Assembly (NCBI GenBank): GCA_036971475.1 | Contig: JBAIZL010000005.1 | Span: forward strand, 173,069,386-173,133,385 | Source: Prosapia bicincta | Lineage: Eukaryota; Arthropoda; Insecta; Hemiptera; Cercopidae | Length of the DNA: 64,000 nt | Reading direction: 5' to 3' | Part shown: in pieces, positions 12,937-24,606 of the stretch | How positions within the stretch are numbered: the stretch's first letter is position 1 | How the letters are laid out: every line of letters begins with the position of its first letter | Translations under genes and position numbers: made by a program | The notes under the pieces: model-generated | The model's database searches: none | The model's input: only the letters and a program-made list of their open reading frames with translations | What the model was told of the DNA's origin: nothing

Positions 12937-14819
12937 AGCGTAGTTTTATTATTACCTACTAATAACGAGAGCTTCGGTAATATGTTAACCAGAAGATGCT
13001 GATACAGTTTTTGTTGTCAAAAAGCTTCAAAATAAATGTTAATTTTGAAACCTATACTTTTTTATGAAGTATTATGAATGTTAAAACCCATAAAAAACAA
13101 TATGCATTTAATAAAGGGAATGCTCGTAAAAATCGTTTTGTAATCTATGCATATTAAATTTAAACACAGGTTTATCTGTGAACACGAAATGACAAAGTAG
13201 ATTTATCAAAAAAGATATATAGTTAACGGTTTTGATAGATGAATGAAGGTAAGTATATAAATCTCAGTGATAGAGGATATAATGCGAATCAGGTCATCAC
13301 GTGTGAGAGGTCATGTAACTTATTACGTAATACACGTAATGGCTCTGGGAGTAAGATGTAAGGAATCAATAGGGGAGTTTTGCTTAGCTGAAGGAAACCA
13401 CGTCGCAACCGGTGTTAAGAGAAGTTTTACCTGCCGTGAGGCAGCTCGTAGACAACTCTCCACATTCTATAATCTGTCTTTATTCCTAGCACCAGGGGAT
13501 CACTACAGCCTTTTCATTGACTTTACTATTTTCATTCACTCTTTCCTAACTTTTATGGAGGTTTAACATCCCAAGGGATATTAGTAATACTGACTGATCG
13601 ACTTGCAACTGCAAAAAACCCTAGTTTAAAATAAATCCATTTTATAAGTTCCAGTAATCCTTTAACTAGTTTTTTATGAAGGTAATATTTATGAAATTAA
13701 CTCTTATGAATTAGTTTTGAAGATCTAAATTCGGAAGTTGTAGACGTCTTTGCGGTTAATGCCATGCTGGCGGAAATTGTCTAATAATTCACATCGTCCT
13801 AAAGAGAACAGTCGCCCGTCATGTTATTACACACAATTACTATTGTTTTTAAGCTTTAAGGCTTCACTGAATGCATCTTAGCTCTCAGCTACTGATGTTC
13901 CCCATATCTTTGTCCATACGAGTGCTTTTCAACATCTGCAACAGAAGTGAATTGCTTTTATCCGCCTTGTTTGGGCTATTTTCGAGCTTACCTGGCTTCC
14001 AAATACGGCTCACGTCTCCCCTAAAAGGTTTTGGTTCTCATCCTTCTAACATCAACTGATTCAGCGTGATTTATACCAGAATAGATGGATGGCCCCGCCT
14101 AAAGTCTGCTCGGCACCGCTTCAGCGCACAATCGGTTGTGAATCTCGGTGCCTTTTCTTCGTTCCTCAACTCACCTGTATTTGCTCCTGAGGGTTAGCTC
14201 CAGTACGCTATGTTTAACATACACGTCTACGGATTCTTTGTCTACTTTTATCCAATGGAGATGCACAGATTTATCGTCATGACCATAAATAATTGAATCT
14301 ATATCTTACTTTAATGCTGAAACAAAACCATACATGAGTTAGCAACAAACATCATTAGCCCCTTATATACATCATTCTGTGATTTAATGGTAATCCAAGA
14401 GGTTTTCACATTAATGATTTCTTCAACTAATATATCTATCTGTTTTCGAGCTTATCTTCTTGGTCGAAACAGTTATAGTATAACTTATTTTTATTGACAA
14501 CTATAGGTGATCATCGGGTACTGTTAAACCAAGACAATAGAACAGCCAAATACCATTTATATATTGACATTGGGATAGACTTGGAATCTAGTTCCCACCT
14601 CAAAGCAAAATTTTGAAAATAAATGTAATTTTTACATTTAAAATTAACACAAATTGACAAAAGGAGCGAACACCAAACTAATTTACAAGGTCATTGATGT
14701 CATGGCAAAAATTACATAGAAGTTTAAACATATGGTTGAATTGTAGTACATATGATTTAACTTTTGTAAAAATATTATGTTATATCATTGTTTTTGCTGA
14801 AGATGAACGTATCACTATA

Positions 14820-14822
<3 letters not shown>
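12937..14822. other. DNA without recognised gene
   Basis: A 99-codon frame (13267-13566, plus) and a 62-codon frame (13871-14059, plus) occur, but neither resembles a known family or has supporting signals. Confidence 0.45.

Positions 14823-14876
<54 letters not shown>
14823..14876. repeat. (TA)n microsatellite
   Basis: An uninterrupted TA tract left of the palindrome at 14901-15093; the palindrome's other side also abuts a TA tract. Confidence 0.97.
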
Positions 14877-14877
<1 letters not shown>

Positions 14878-14949
14878 CAATATGTATTCTTGTGTATTAA
14901 TAAAGAACCCAGTCAAAATACAAATACAAGAATTATAATTGAATTTACA

Positions 14950-14994
14950 ATTCAAAGCTTTTCGTTGGCTAACAGTACCAACATCATCAATTAT
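14950..14994 (-). ncRNA. Hammerhead-like motif, degraded core
   Basis: On the minus strand the order is UUGAUGA core (C3 changed to U), U, stem II GUUGG/CCAAC, GAAA, and self-complementary AAGCUU as stem III. The core change would be expected to abolish cleavage. Confidence 0.55.
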
Positions 14995-14999
14995 TTAAT

Positions 15000-15044
15000 A
15001 TTCCTGATGATGTTGGTATTGTTAGCCAACGATAAGCTTTGAAT
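15000..15044 (+). ncRNA. Hammerhead-like motif, GAAA changed to GATA
   Basis: The order is stem I AUUC (15000-15003), CUGAUGA (15004-15010), stem II GUUGG/CCAAC, GAUA (15031-15034) in place of GAAA, AAGCUU, U, then GAAU (15041-15044), which pairs with stem I. Only the GAAA box is damaged. Confidence 0.6.
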
Positions 15045-15088
15045 TGTAAATTCAATTATAATTCTTGTATTTATATTTTTACCTGGTT

Positions 15089-15089
<1 letters not shown>

Positions 15090-15127
<38 letters not shown>
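15090..15127. repeat. (TA)n microsatellite
   Basis: TA tract directly right of the foldback at 14901-15093. Confidence 0.95.
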
Positions 15128-15130
<3 letters not shown>

Positions 15131-15135
15131 GCGCG

Positions 15136-15603
<468 letters not shown>

Positions 15604-17144
15604 TATGAATGTAGGTACCAATCAATTTTTTAAATAGTTCGACTCTTTCCTTGCGTTATAAACTATAACAAACTGAGAAATGGTATCCTCATAATTCGTT
15701 ATTTATAATGTTCCATTTTTTTGTACTTTTATGTGGATGTCACTTGACCACAGCTCTTTAGTTGTGTATAAGGAAGTCCTATACCAAACTTTATTTGTTT
15801 GTAAATAACTACTACAATATTTAGGTATATGTCAAGCCGTGTCTTGTAAATTGCCGGGGGAGGGGGCTTGTTACGCGCTTCAGAGTAGCTCTTTGTTTCA
15901 AGTATTGTTTACAGGTTTATACTGTTTTTGCAGCAATGGTTCCAAATAACATGGATATCTTCACGGACAAATCTTCAAAACATGTTAACGTCAAACACTG
16001 GTTTTATGTGTTGTCCAAGGCTGACTAGATCTGCCAAAGTGTAACTTGTTACAATTGTTTAACTGCTTGTGTTAAGAAACAAGTTATAGTGAAGACGAAG
16101 ACCACATTGTTAAACATCTGTTACATTGTCGTACACAAATAAACTCTGTTTACCTCAAGTTGGCAAATGGTTTCTTGGAAATACTTGACAAATATCTGGA
16201 CGAACTTAAATTTTTTCGTTTTCACAAAAGTAACGTAAAGATACGTTTTAAATAATAATAGAGGGATTGTAACTTTCACAAACCAAACAGCGGTTAATAC
16301 ATTTATTTCTCTGAACATAACCTCCGAAACATACTATTACTTTCTCAAATAATTATTTTTTAATCACCTCATTATGTTATACTACATTTCTACACAGCTA
16401 CATTAAAATGAAGGTACAATGTACCCAGTTAGAAAACGTTATTTTAAATAATTAATCGTAAACGTCAAGTTTACTAACGTCGACTAAGCGATTCGTGAAG
16501 TGAAGCATTTTGCCGGTGCGAAGTGTAGCATTACCAGTAAAATATGAACACTTGTAACATTTTTGTATATCCTGAGATATTACGATATTATTGAACTCGC
16601 CAATAAATCATCCTATTAGGCTAGGTTTGTTTATAACATTAAAAAGAAACAAACAAAGATCAATAATATTCATTACGTAAAGTAACCGGTTGCTGATTAC
16701 AATGTTACCAACATTTAAAATTTTAGACATTTAAACCATTTTTTTGTAGAATGTATTTTTAAGTAACTTCAGAGTAAATCACAAAATAGAAGTTAGACCA
16801 ATTTTTGTCAACTATTGCCGGGTTTTTATTAGACTCAGAAATTTTACAAATTTCAAGTGTGTTTGCTAAATTAAAACGCCTGTAATTATCTTTTTTTAGA
16901 GAAATTATAATAACAATAAAAAGATGAAATCTTAATAGTATTTGGGTTTGACGCAACAAATTCGTGTAACCCGATCCATATAGGTTGAAAAATAAATTTA
17001 AATTTGAAGAGTTTATTCTTTTTCACTATGAAGTTATATTTTATAAAATGAAAACTAAAATGTTTTATATTTTTGTAAATTATAACATTTCGTAAATACA
17101 GAGAATGGTAATACACAATATCAAGCGCACAGTGGTACAATATA
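15604..17144. other. AT-rich DNA without recognised gene
   Basis: Only short frames occur on the minus strand (up to 98 codons at 16886-17182), rich in Phe, Ile and Lys as expected by chance in AT-rich DNA. Confidence 0.45.
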
Positions 17145-17225
17145 TTACAATAAAAATATTGAAAAGAACCCCAATACCACAAAAATAATCAAAAATTACA
17201 AATAAAACAAGTTACTTAAGATTAA

Positions 17226-17268
17226 ACCCTTCCACATTTCGATGACCATGTCATCATCATCAGAGGGT
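17226..17268 (-). ncRNA. Hammerhead ribozyme-like motif, inverted partner
   Basis: This is the minus-strand partner in the left arm. ACCCU (complement of 17264-17268), CUGAUGA (complement of 17257-17263), one U, stem II GAUGAC/GUCAUC, GAAA (complement of 17237-17240) and closing AGGGU (complement of 17226-17230) are kept. The stem III palindrome has decayed to UGUGGA. Confidence 0.65.
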
Positions 17269-17356
17269 CTTGTTACAAAATACAATCTAGCACACAAGAG
17301 GTTACAATCATTCTAGTTTGTAACTTCTTGTTTGCTAGATTGTATTTTGTAACAAG

Positions 17357-17404
17357 ACCCTCTGATGATGATGATGACATGGTCATCGAAATGTACATAA
17401 GGGT
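17357..17404 (+). ncRNA. Hammerhead ribozyme-like motif, complete
   Basis: In order: stem I ACCCU (17357-17361), core CUGAUGA (17362-17368), linker UGAU, stem II GAUGAC (17373-17378) with loop AUG and GUCAUC (17382-17387), GAAA (17388-17391), self-complementary stem III AUGUACAU (17391-17398), A17399 as the cleavage-site base, then AGGGU (17400-17404) closing stem I. This is the type I hammerhead order. The stem III palindrome has no loop, so it would need to pair between two molecules, as proposed for minimal hammerheads of newt satellites and Penelope-like elements. The extra linker bases between the core and stem II are unusual. Activity is not shown. Confidence 0.75.
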
Positions 17405-17500
17405 TTAATCTTAAGTAACTTGTTTTATTTGTTATTTTTTAATATTTTTGTGGTATTGGGGTTCTTTTCAATATTTTTATTGTAACAGAGAATGAAATTT

Positions 17501-20445
17501 GGTAACTAAAAAGAATAACACTGTTAATGTAAAGAATATCATCTTGTAAATACAAAGAATATGATTTTTAAGTACAAAAAATCACACTTTATGAATAGAA
17601 GGAATGCCATCTTGCAAATACAAAGAATATCATTTTGTAACTGGAAATAATAACACTGTAAATGCAAAGAATACCAACTTGCAAATACAAAGAATATGAT
17701 TTTGTAAGTACAAAGAATAACACTTTATGAATACAAAGAATACCAACTTGCAAATAAAAAGAATATAATTTTGTTAGTGCAAAGAATATCACTTTATGAA
17801 TACAAAGAATTCCATCTTGCAAATACAAAGAATATAATTTTGTAACTGGAAATAATAACACTGTAAATGCAAAGAATATCATCTTGCAAATCCAAAGATG
17901 ATTTTGTAAGTACAAAGAATAACACTTTATGAATACAAAGAATACCAACTTGCAAATACAAAGAATATAATTTTGTTATTGCAAAGAATATCACTTTATG
18001 AATACAAAGAATACCATCTTGCAAATACAAAGAATATCATTTTGTTAGTGCAAAGAATATCACTTTATGAATACAAAGAATACCATCTTGCAAATACAAA
18101 GAATATAATTTTGTTAGTGTAAAGAATATCACTTCATCAATGCAAAGAATACCATTTTGCAAATACAAAGAATATCATTTTGTAACTGGAAATAATAACA
18201 CTGAAAATGCAAAGAATATCATCTTGCAAATACAAAGAATATAATTTTGTTAGTGCAAAGAATATCACTTTATGAATACAAAGAATACCATCTTGCAAAT
18301 ACAAAGAATATAATTTTGTTAGTGTAAAGAATATCACTTCATCAATACAAAGAATACCATTTTGCAAATACAAAGAATATCATTTTGTAACTGGAAATAA
18401 TAACACTGTAAATGCAAAGAATATCATCTTGCAAATACAAAGAATATGATTTTGTAAGTACAAAGAATAACACTTTATGAATACAAAGAATACCAACTTG
18501 CAAATACAAAGAATATAATTTTGTTAGTGCAAAGAATATCACTTTATGAATACAAAGAATACCATCTTGCAAATACAAAGAATATAATTTTGTTAGTGCA
18601 AAGAATATCACTTTATCAATACAAAGAGTACCATTTTGCAAATACAAAGAATATCATTTTGTAACTGGAAATAATAACACTGTAAATGCAAAGAATATCA
18701 TCTTGTAAATACAAAGAATATGATTTTGTAAGTACAAAGAATAACACTTTATGAATACAAAGAATACCAACTTGCAAATACAAAGAATATAATTTTGTTA
18801 GTGCAAAGAATAACACTTTATGAATACAAAGAATACCAACTTGCAAATACAAAGACTATAATTTTGTTAGTGCAAAGAATAACACTTTATGAATACAAAG
18901 AATACCAACTTGCAAATACAAAGAATATGATTTTGTAAGTACAAAGAATAACACTTTATGAATACAAAGAATACCAACTTGCAAATACAAAGAATATAAT
19001 TTTGTTAGTGCAAAGAATAACACTTTATGAATACAAAGAATACCAACTTGCAAATACAAAGAATATAATTTTGTTAGTGCAAAGAATATCACTTTATGAA
19101 TACAAAGAATACCATCTTGCAAATACAAAGAATATAATTTTGTTAGTGTAAAGAATATCACTTCATCAATACAAAGAATACCATTTTGCAAATACAAAGA
19201 ATATCATTTTGTAACTGGAAATAATAACACTGTAAATGCAAAGAATATCATCTTGCAAATACAAAGAATATGATTTTGTAAGTACAAAGAATAACACTTT
19301 ATGAATACAAAGAATACCAACTTGCAAATACAAAGAATATAATTTTGTTAGTGCAAAGAATATCACTTTATGAATACAAAGAATACCATCTTGCAAATAC
19401 AAAGAATATAATTTTGTTAGTGCAAAGAATATCACTTTATCAATACAAAGAGTACCATTTTGCAAATACAAAGAATATCATTTTGTAACTGGAAATAATA
19501 ACACTGTAAATGCAAAGAATATCATCTTGTAAATACAAAGAATATGATTTTGTAAGTACAAAGAATAACACTTTATGAATACAAAGAATACCAACTTGCA
19601 AATACAAAGAATATAATTTTGTTAGTGCAAAGAATAACACTTTATGAATACAAAGAATACCATCTTGCAAATACAAAGAATATAATTTTGTTAGTGCAAA
19701 GAATATCACTTTATCAATACAAAGAGTACCATTTTGCAAATACAAAGAATATCATTTTGTAACTGGAAATAATAACACTGTAAATGCAAAGAATATCATC
19801 TTGTAAATACAAAGAATATGATTTTGTAAGTACAAAGAATAACACTTTATGAATACAAAGAATACCAACTTGCAAATACAAAGAATATAATTTTGTTAGT
19901 GCAAAGAATAACACTTTATGAATACAAAGAATACCAACTTGCAAATACAAAGAATATGATTTTGTAAGTACAAAGAATAACACTTTATGAATACAAAGAA
20001 TACCAACTTGCAAATACAAAGAATATAATTTTGTTAGTGCAAAGAATAACACTTTATGAATACAAAGAATACCAACTTGCAAATACAAAGAATATAATTT
20101 TGTTAGTGCAAAGAATATCACTTTATGAATACAAAGAATACCGTTTTGCAAATACAAAGAATATCATTTTGTAAGTACAAAGAATATCACCTTGTAAGGG
20201 CAAAAAATAACACTTTGTGAATACATTTAATACCGTTTTGCAAATACAAAGAATATCACCTTGTAAGGGCAAAGAATAACACTTTGTGAATACGGAGAAT
20301 GATATTTAATAAAAGCAAAGAATAATATCCTGCAAAATATAAAGTATAATATTTTTTTAAACACATAAAATAACTAAACTTAAATAAAAAATATAAAATT
20401 TTGTAGATAAAAAGAAATAACATTCTGTAAACACAAGGTATAGGT
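17501..20445. repeat. 23-bp satellite array with 274-bp higher-order repeat
   Basis: About 2.9 kb of 23-bp monomers built on TACAAAGAATA plus a variable half. A rare 21-bp variant starting CTGGAAATAATAACACTG recurs at about 17641, 17846, 18186, 18391, 18665, 19215, 19489 and 19763. Several spacings equal 21 + 23n (205, 274, 550), and 274 recurs most often, so the array expanded by unequal exchange of an 11-monomer-plus-21 block. The right end decays from about 20300. Minus-strand frames with a 23-residue period come from the array and have no sign of being a protein. Confidence 0.95.
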
Positions 20446-21040
20446 TTATTATAAACCTCATATAGGAATAGACAGTGTACATCGGTCTTCATCTCGGTTA
20501 AGCTTATGGTCAGATGAGCCACTTATACAAGTTGCAATATTTCCCGTAACATTCCTTATCCAGAACCACGGAAACATTATGCCCTCTTCTTAGTCCTTCT
20601 TATGGAAATCTTTATGAGACCGATAGAGAGTAGGTTCATTTCAGTTGAGAGACCTTGCACATTATCCTGCTTTTAGCCTCTATCAGGAGGATTATGTCGC
20701 CACCTCAATCTTAGCTATCCATCATGGGCGCACAATAGTTTCTTACCTATAGGTGCACAATCCAATACTAACATTAATAATTAATAGAAACATAGAACAA
20801 CCAAACACTCGAAACACTTACATACCCTTGTAATAATATTAATAATCGCTTTTTTTTTAAATCTACTATTAAAGGGAGACAGAGTAGAAATATATACACA
20901 CAGGCTTTGCTACTCGAGGAAGGAAATGTGTGGTCAGCCGCATTACTGCGATATGCTTCAAATACGATTTCTTGTAATCTGCTTGGAAAGCGCCTATAAC
21001 CAATGTGGCTCTAACAGTGACCCTTTGTGTGCGTGGAGTA
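20446..21040. other. DNA without recognised gene
   Basis: Between the satellite and a TA microsatellite; nothing recognised. Confidence 0.45.
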
Positions 21041-21044
21041 CACA

Positions 21045-21101
<57 letters not shown>
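21045..21101. repeat. (TA)n microsatellite
   Basis: TA tract with one TGTA interruption near 21058. Confidence 0.95.
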
Positions 21102-21102
<1 letters not shown>

Positions 21103-21776
21103 GAGTGTGTGTGTTTATTTTACTTTAGGGAAACACGATATATGAAGAAATATGTCATAATGTTCGACTTTTAGTAGTGCCAAGCTGGCATACGAGTAAA
21201 TACTTTCCTAATTCCCGCCATATTCCATGAAAGCTCGCCAATATCCTTCTTCCTGCTAAGAATGCAACTGCAAGGAACGACTTTTTATGTAGTGACTACG
21301 TAAAGCACATTGTCCTGCAGCGAATCCACATGTTCATTGCTGTTTAGAATCATAACTTGCCCTTATCAATAGTCACAAACCTTTCTCGTAATTAGCGCGT
21401 AAATCGCTTGAAAATTATAATTAAATCTATTAATTTTTATTATCTTATTTATTTAGAGATAGTCTCTCGTGTAACAAGATACAACAATAGTTAATGTAGG
21501 TCAACTATAATATAATACATAGGTCAAAACGAAAAACAATAATCATTTTTTTCACATTGTAAACACAAAATTGGCAATAAAATTAAAAGAAGACACATAA
21601 GTAATGTACATTTGATTAGCAAAGAATTAAAAATGCTTTTATAAATAAATTTTCCTTCCAACGTCATCAAGGTTGTCCATTCACTAATTTATGTAGCATA
21701 AACATTTACATTTGATTATATGCAATGACCTTAAGGTAATATTTACATACTTTTATATAATGTGAGATGATTTGAT
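21102..21776. other. DNA without recognised gene
   Basis: AT-rich unique-looking sequence; nothing recognised. Confidence 0.45.

Positions 21777-22855
<1,079 letters not shown>

Positions 22856-22912
<57 letters not shown>
22856..22912. repeat. (TA)n microsatellite
   Basis: TA tract that directly abuts the left end of the palindrome at 22909-23152. Confidence 0.95.
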
Positions 22913-22916
<4 letters not shown>

Positions 22917-23152
22917 AATAGTTACTATCTGGAGTAAATCCGTTCATTCTGCAGTCCATAAATTCCCAGTTCCGACGTTTCGCTAGAATCTCATCCAGCA
23001 TTGACGAGGTGAACCCAACAACAGTAGAAGAGCGAGTCTGTTGTTGGGTTCACCTCGTCAATTCTGGATGAGTTTCTAGCGAAACGTCGGAACTGGGAAT
23101 TTATGGACTGCAGAATGAAAGGATGTACTCCAGATAGTAACTATTCATCATA
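22909..23152. repeat. Palindromic foldback, family C
   Basis: Arms 22909-23024 and 23038-23152 are inverted copies around a 13-bp centre (23025-23037). The arms carry GCGAAACGTCGG and its complement. A near-identical foldback lies at 46352-46607, also beside TA tracts. The short frames in the arms (starting MLDEILAKRR) come from the repeat and run into TA-coded Tyr-Ile, so I do not call them genes. Confidence 0.9.
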
Positions 23153-23181
23153 TTTTTCCATCCGTGAAGGAAAACATATCA

Positions 23182-23183
<2 letters not shown>

Positions 23184-23251
<68 letters not shown>
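23184..23251. repeat. (TA)n microsatellite
   Basis: TA tract between foldback family C and the hammerhead-like foldback. Confidence 0.97.
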
Positions 23252-23257
<6 letters not shown>

Positions 23258-23323
23258 CGTTTTCGTGTTTAATAATTTAAAACAACATAGGTTATTCAAA
23301 TACAAGAATATTTATTAATTTAT

Positions 23324-23368
23324 ATCCAAAGCTTTTCGTTGGCAAACAGTACCATCATCATCAGGAAT
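23324..23368 (-). ncRNA. Hammerhead ribozyme-like motif, inverted partner
   Basis: On the minus strand: AUUC (complement of 23365-23368), CUGAUGA (complement of 23358-23364), stem II GAUGG/CCAAC with one mismatch, GAAA (complement of 23334-23337), AAGCUU, and GGAU (complement of 23324-23327). Confidence 0.65.
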
Positions 23369-23378
23369 GAAAATTACC

Positions 23379-23423
23379 ATTCCTGATGATGTTGGTACTG
23401 TTTGCCAACGAAAAGCTTTGGAT
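23379..23423 (+). ncRNA. Hammerhead ribozyme-like motif, intact core
   Basis: Stem I AUUC (23379-23382), CUGAUGA (23383-23389), U, stem II GUUGG (23391-23395) with a 9-nt loop and CCAAC (23405-23409), GAAA (23410-23413), self-complementary AAGCUU (23413-23418) as stem III, U23419 at the cleavage position, then GGAU (23420-23423) pairing with stem I including one G-U. All core residues are present; the one-base U insertion before stem II is shared with the other copies. Confidence 0.72.
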
Positions 23424-23464
23424 ATAAATTAATAAATATTCTTGTATTTGAATAACCTATTTTG

Positions 23465-23470
<6 letters not shown>

Positions 23471-23519
<49 letters not shown>
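23471..23519. repeat. (TA)n microsatellite
   Basis: TA tract directly right of the hammerhead-like foldback. Confidence 0.95.
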
Positions 23520-23523
<4 letters not shown>

Positions 23524-24492
23524 AATAAATAGCCTACTCACACATATACCCACGTGCACGCTCGTGCGTACTTGTGTCTATCCTCGTGGCAAAAAAACTT
23601 AACTACGTCAGTGCGATCGTATAACTGCTCTCATTAATAAATCAGACGTCACTTGTTTTATAATACAACTTAGAACTAGTTTCCTGTGCACCATTACACT
23701 AAGAATAACTTATCCTAAAATATTGCTTCATAAAATTTTACTGCTTTTTGAAATAAAATACAATTTTCTACAAAGTCTGAGTATGAGAGAAATTGGTTTC
23801 TTGTTAGAGTCAACCAATTAGTAATATTAACTGGTTTCAATACCAGTCTTAGATTCAATTAATTTCTAAAAGATTGCATTAACTGAATATTGTTTTGCTT
23901 TTTGACTGTTTTTAAAGAATGTAAGACTTACCTCGATTATCAAATTTTTGTTTTGTTTTGCGAGGATAATTTTAAGTACGCTACTCATTTGGTTTCCATT
24001 TGAAGAGCGTTTTATGCCTAATGCTCAGGTAGTGGATACTTCAGTAACGAATGTTTTTAAACGTGTTTTATTTTGTTTTAATTTAAGTGTGTTAAATAAT
24101 GGCAGCTATTATATTTTTCTAGATGTTATTGATTCTTCTATAAGTATTTATCATTGAGAAATTAAAAACCCCACCAAGCAGATAACACAGTGTTTATTTT
24201 CTGGTTTCTATTGCTTCCTATTAAATTGAAAAACAATGGTGTAAATTGAATTCTTAACACACAGATTCGATTGTTTTTCTGGGTTTAATTGAAACCCGTT
24301 ACGTTATACTAGCATCATATTTTGAACAGAGATTTGTTAGGTCTCTCAGATTAGAGGCAGAAGAGCGAGAAGAAAGTGAATTATTTGACGTGTTACTGCT
24401 TTCGTGTGGTAAATATATACCTCACAATAACAAAATTAATAACAGAATAATTTAATACCCCAGTCCAAGATCCAACCATTTAAAGTATAACT
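23520..24492. other. DNA without recognised gene
   Basis: A 69-codon frame (23948-24157, plus) has no recognisable similarity. Confidence 0.4.
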
Positions 24493-24606
24493 TATGGCCT
24501 TTATCAAGACAAAAACATGTTTTTATTGCAACAAATAAATTTTCAAATATTACAAAATTTATTTTTCAACAGTAATATGTTTTGGCCTTGAAAATGGTCA
24601 TTGTTT
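24493..24606. repeat. Diverged inverted repeat
   Basis: Arms at about 24493-24545 and 24553-24606 are inverted copies at roughly three-quarters identity by eye. They share ATGGCC or ATGACC, then TCAAG, then AAAACAT. A related stretch, ATGGCCATTATCAAGACAAG, occurs at 63043-63062. Confidence 0.55.

Larger units (their letters stand above)
14901..15093. repeat. Palindromic foldback with paired hammerhead-like motifs
   Basis: Two arms of about 90 bp are inverted copies around a short centre at about 14990-15000. They share the motifs AAGCTTTTCGTTGG and CATCATCA and their complements. (TA)n tracts lie 24 bp to the left and directly to the right. The arms match the foldback at 23277-23470 and the single arm at 46683-46770. 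Each arm carries a mutated hammerhead-like core. Confidence 0.85.
17145..17485. repeat. Large palindromic foldback with paired hammerhead-like motifs
   Basis: Two arms of about 170 bp are inverted copies with almost no spacer (centre near 17318). The outer ends are TTACAATAAAAATATT at 17145 and its complement ending at 17485. Both arms hold a hammerhead-like sequence oriented outwards. The outer end at 17485 lies about 15 bp before the 23-bp satellite starts. Confidence 0.9.
23277..23470. repeat. Palindromic foldback with paired hammerhead-like motifs
   Basis: Arms of about 93 bp are inverted copies around a centre at about 23370-23377. The right end runs straight into (TA)n at 23471. The inner parts match the foldback at 14901-15093; the outer parts differ (for example TTATCC-side bases), so the two are diverged family members. 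Confidence 0.9.

Noticed and set aside
13267..13566. 99-codon plus-strand frame
   Set aside because: No recognisable domain, no conservation evidence; length is within chance for the local base composition.
17589..20157. Minus-strand frames with 23-residue repeats
   Set aside because: The period is the 23-bp monomer read over three units; nothing suggests selection on protein.
17501..20300. CRISPR-like regularity
   Set aside because: Monomers are contiguous, with no unique spacers, and the setting is eukaryotic.
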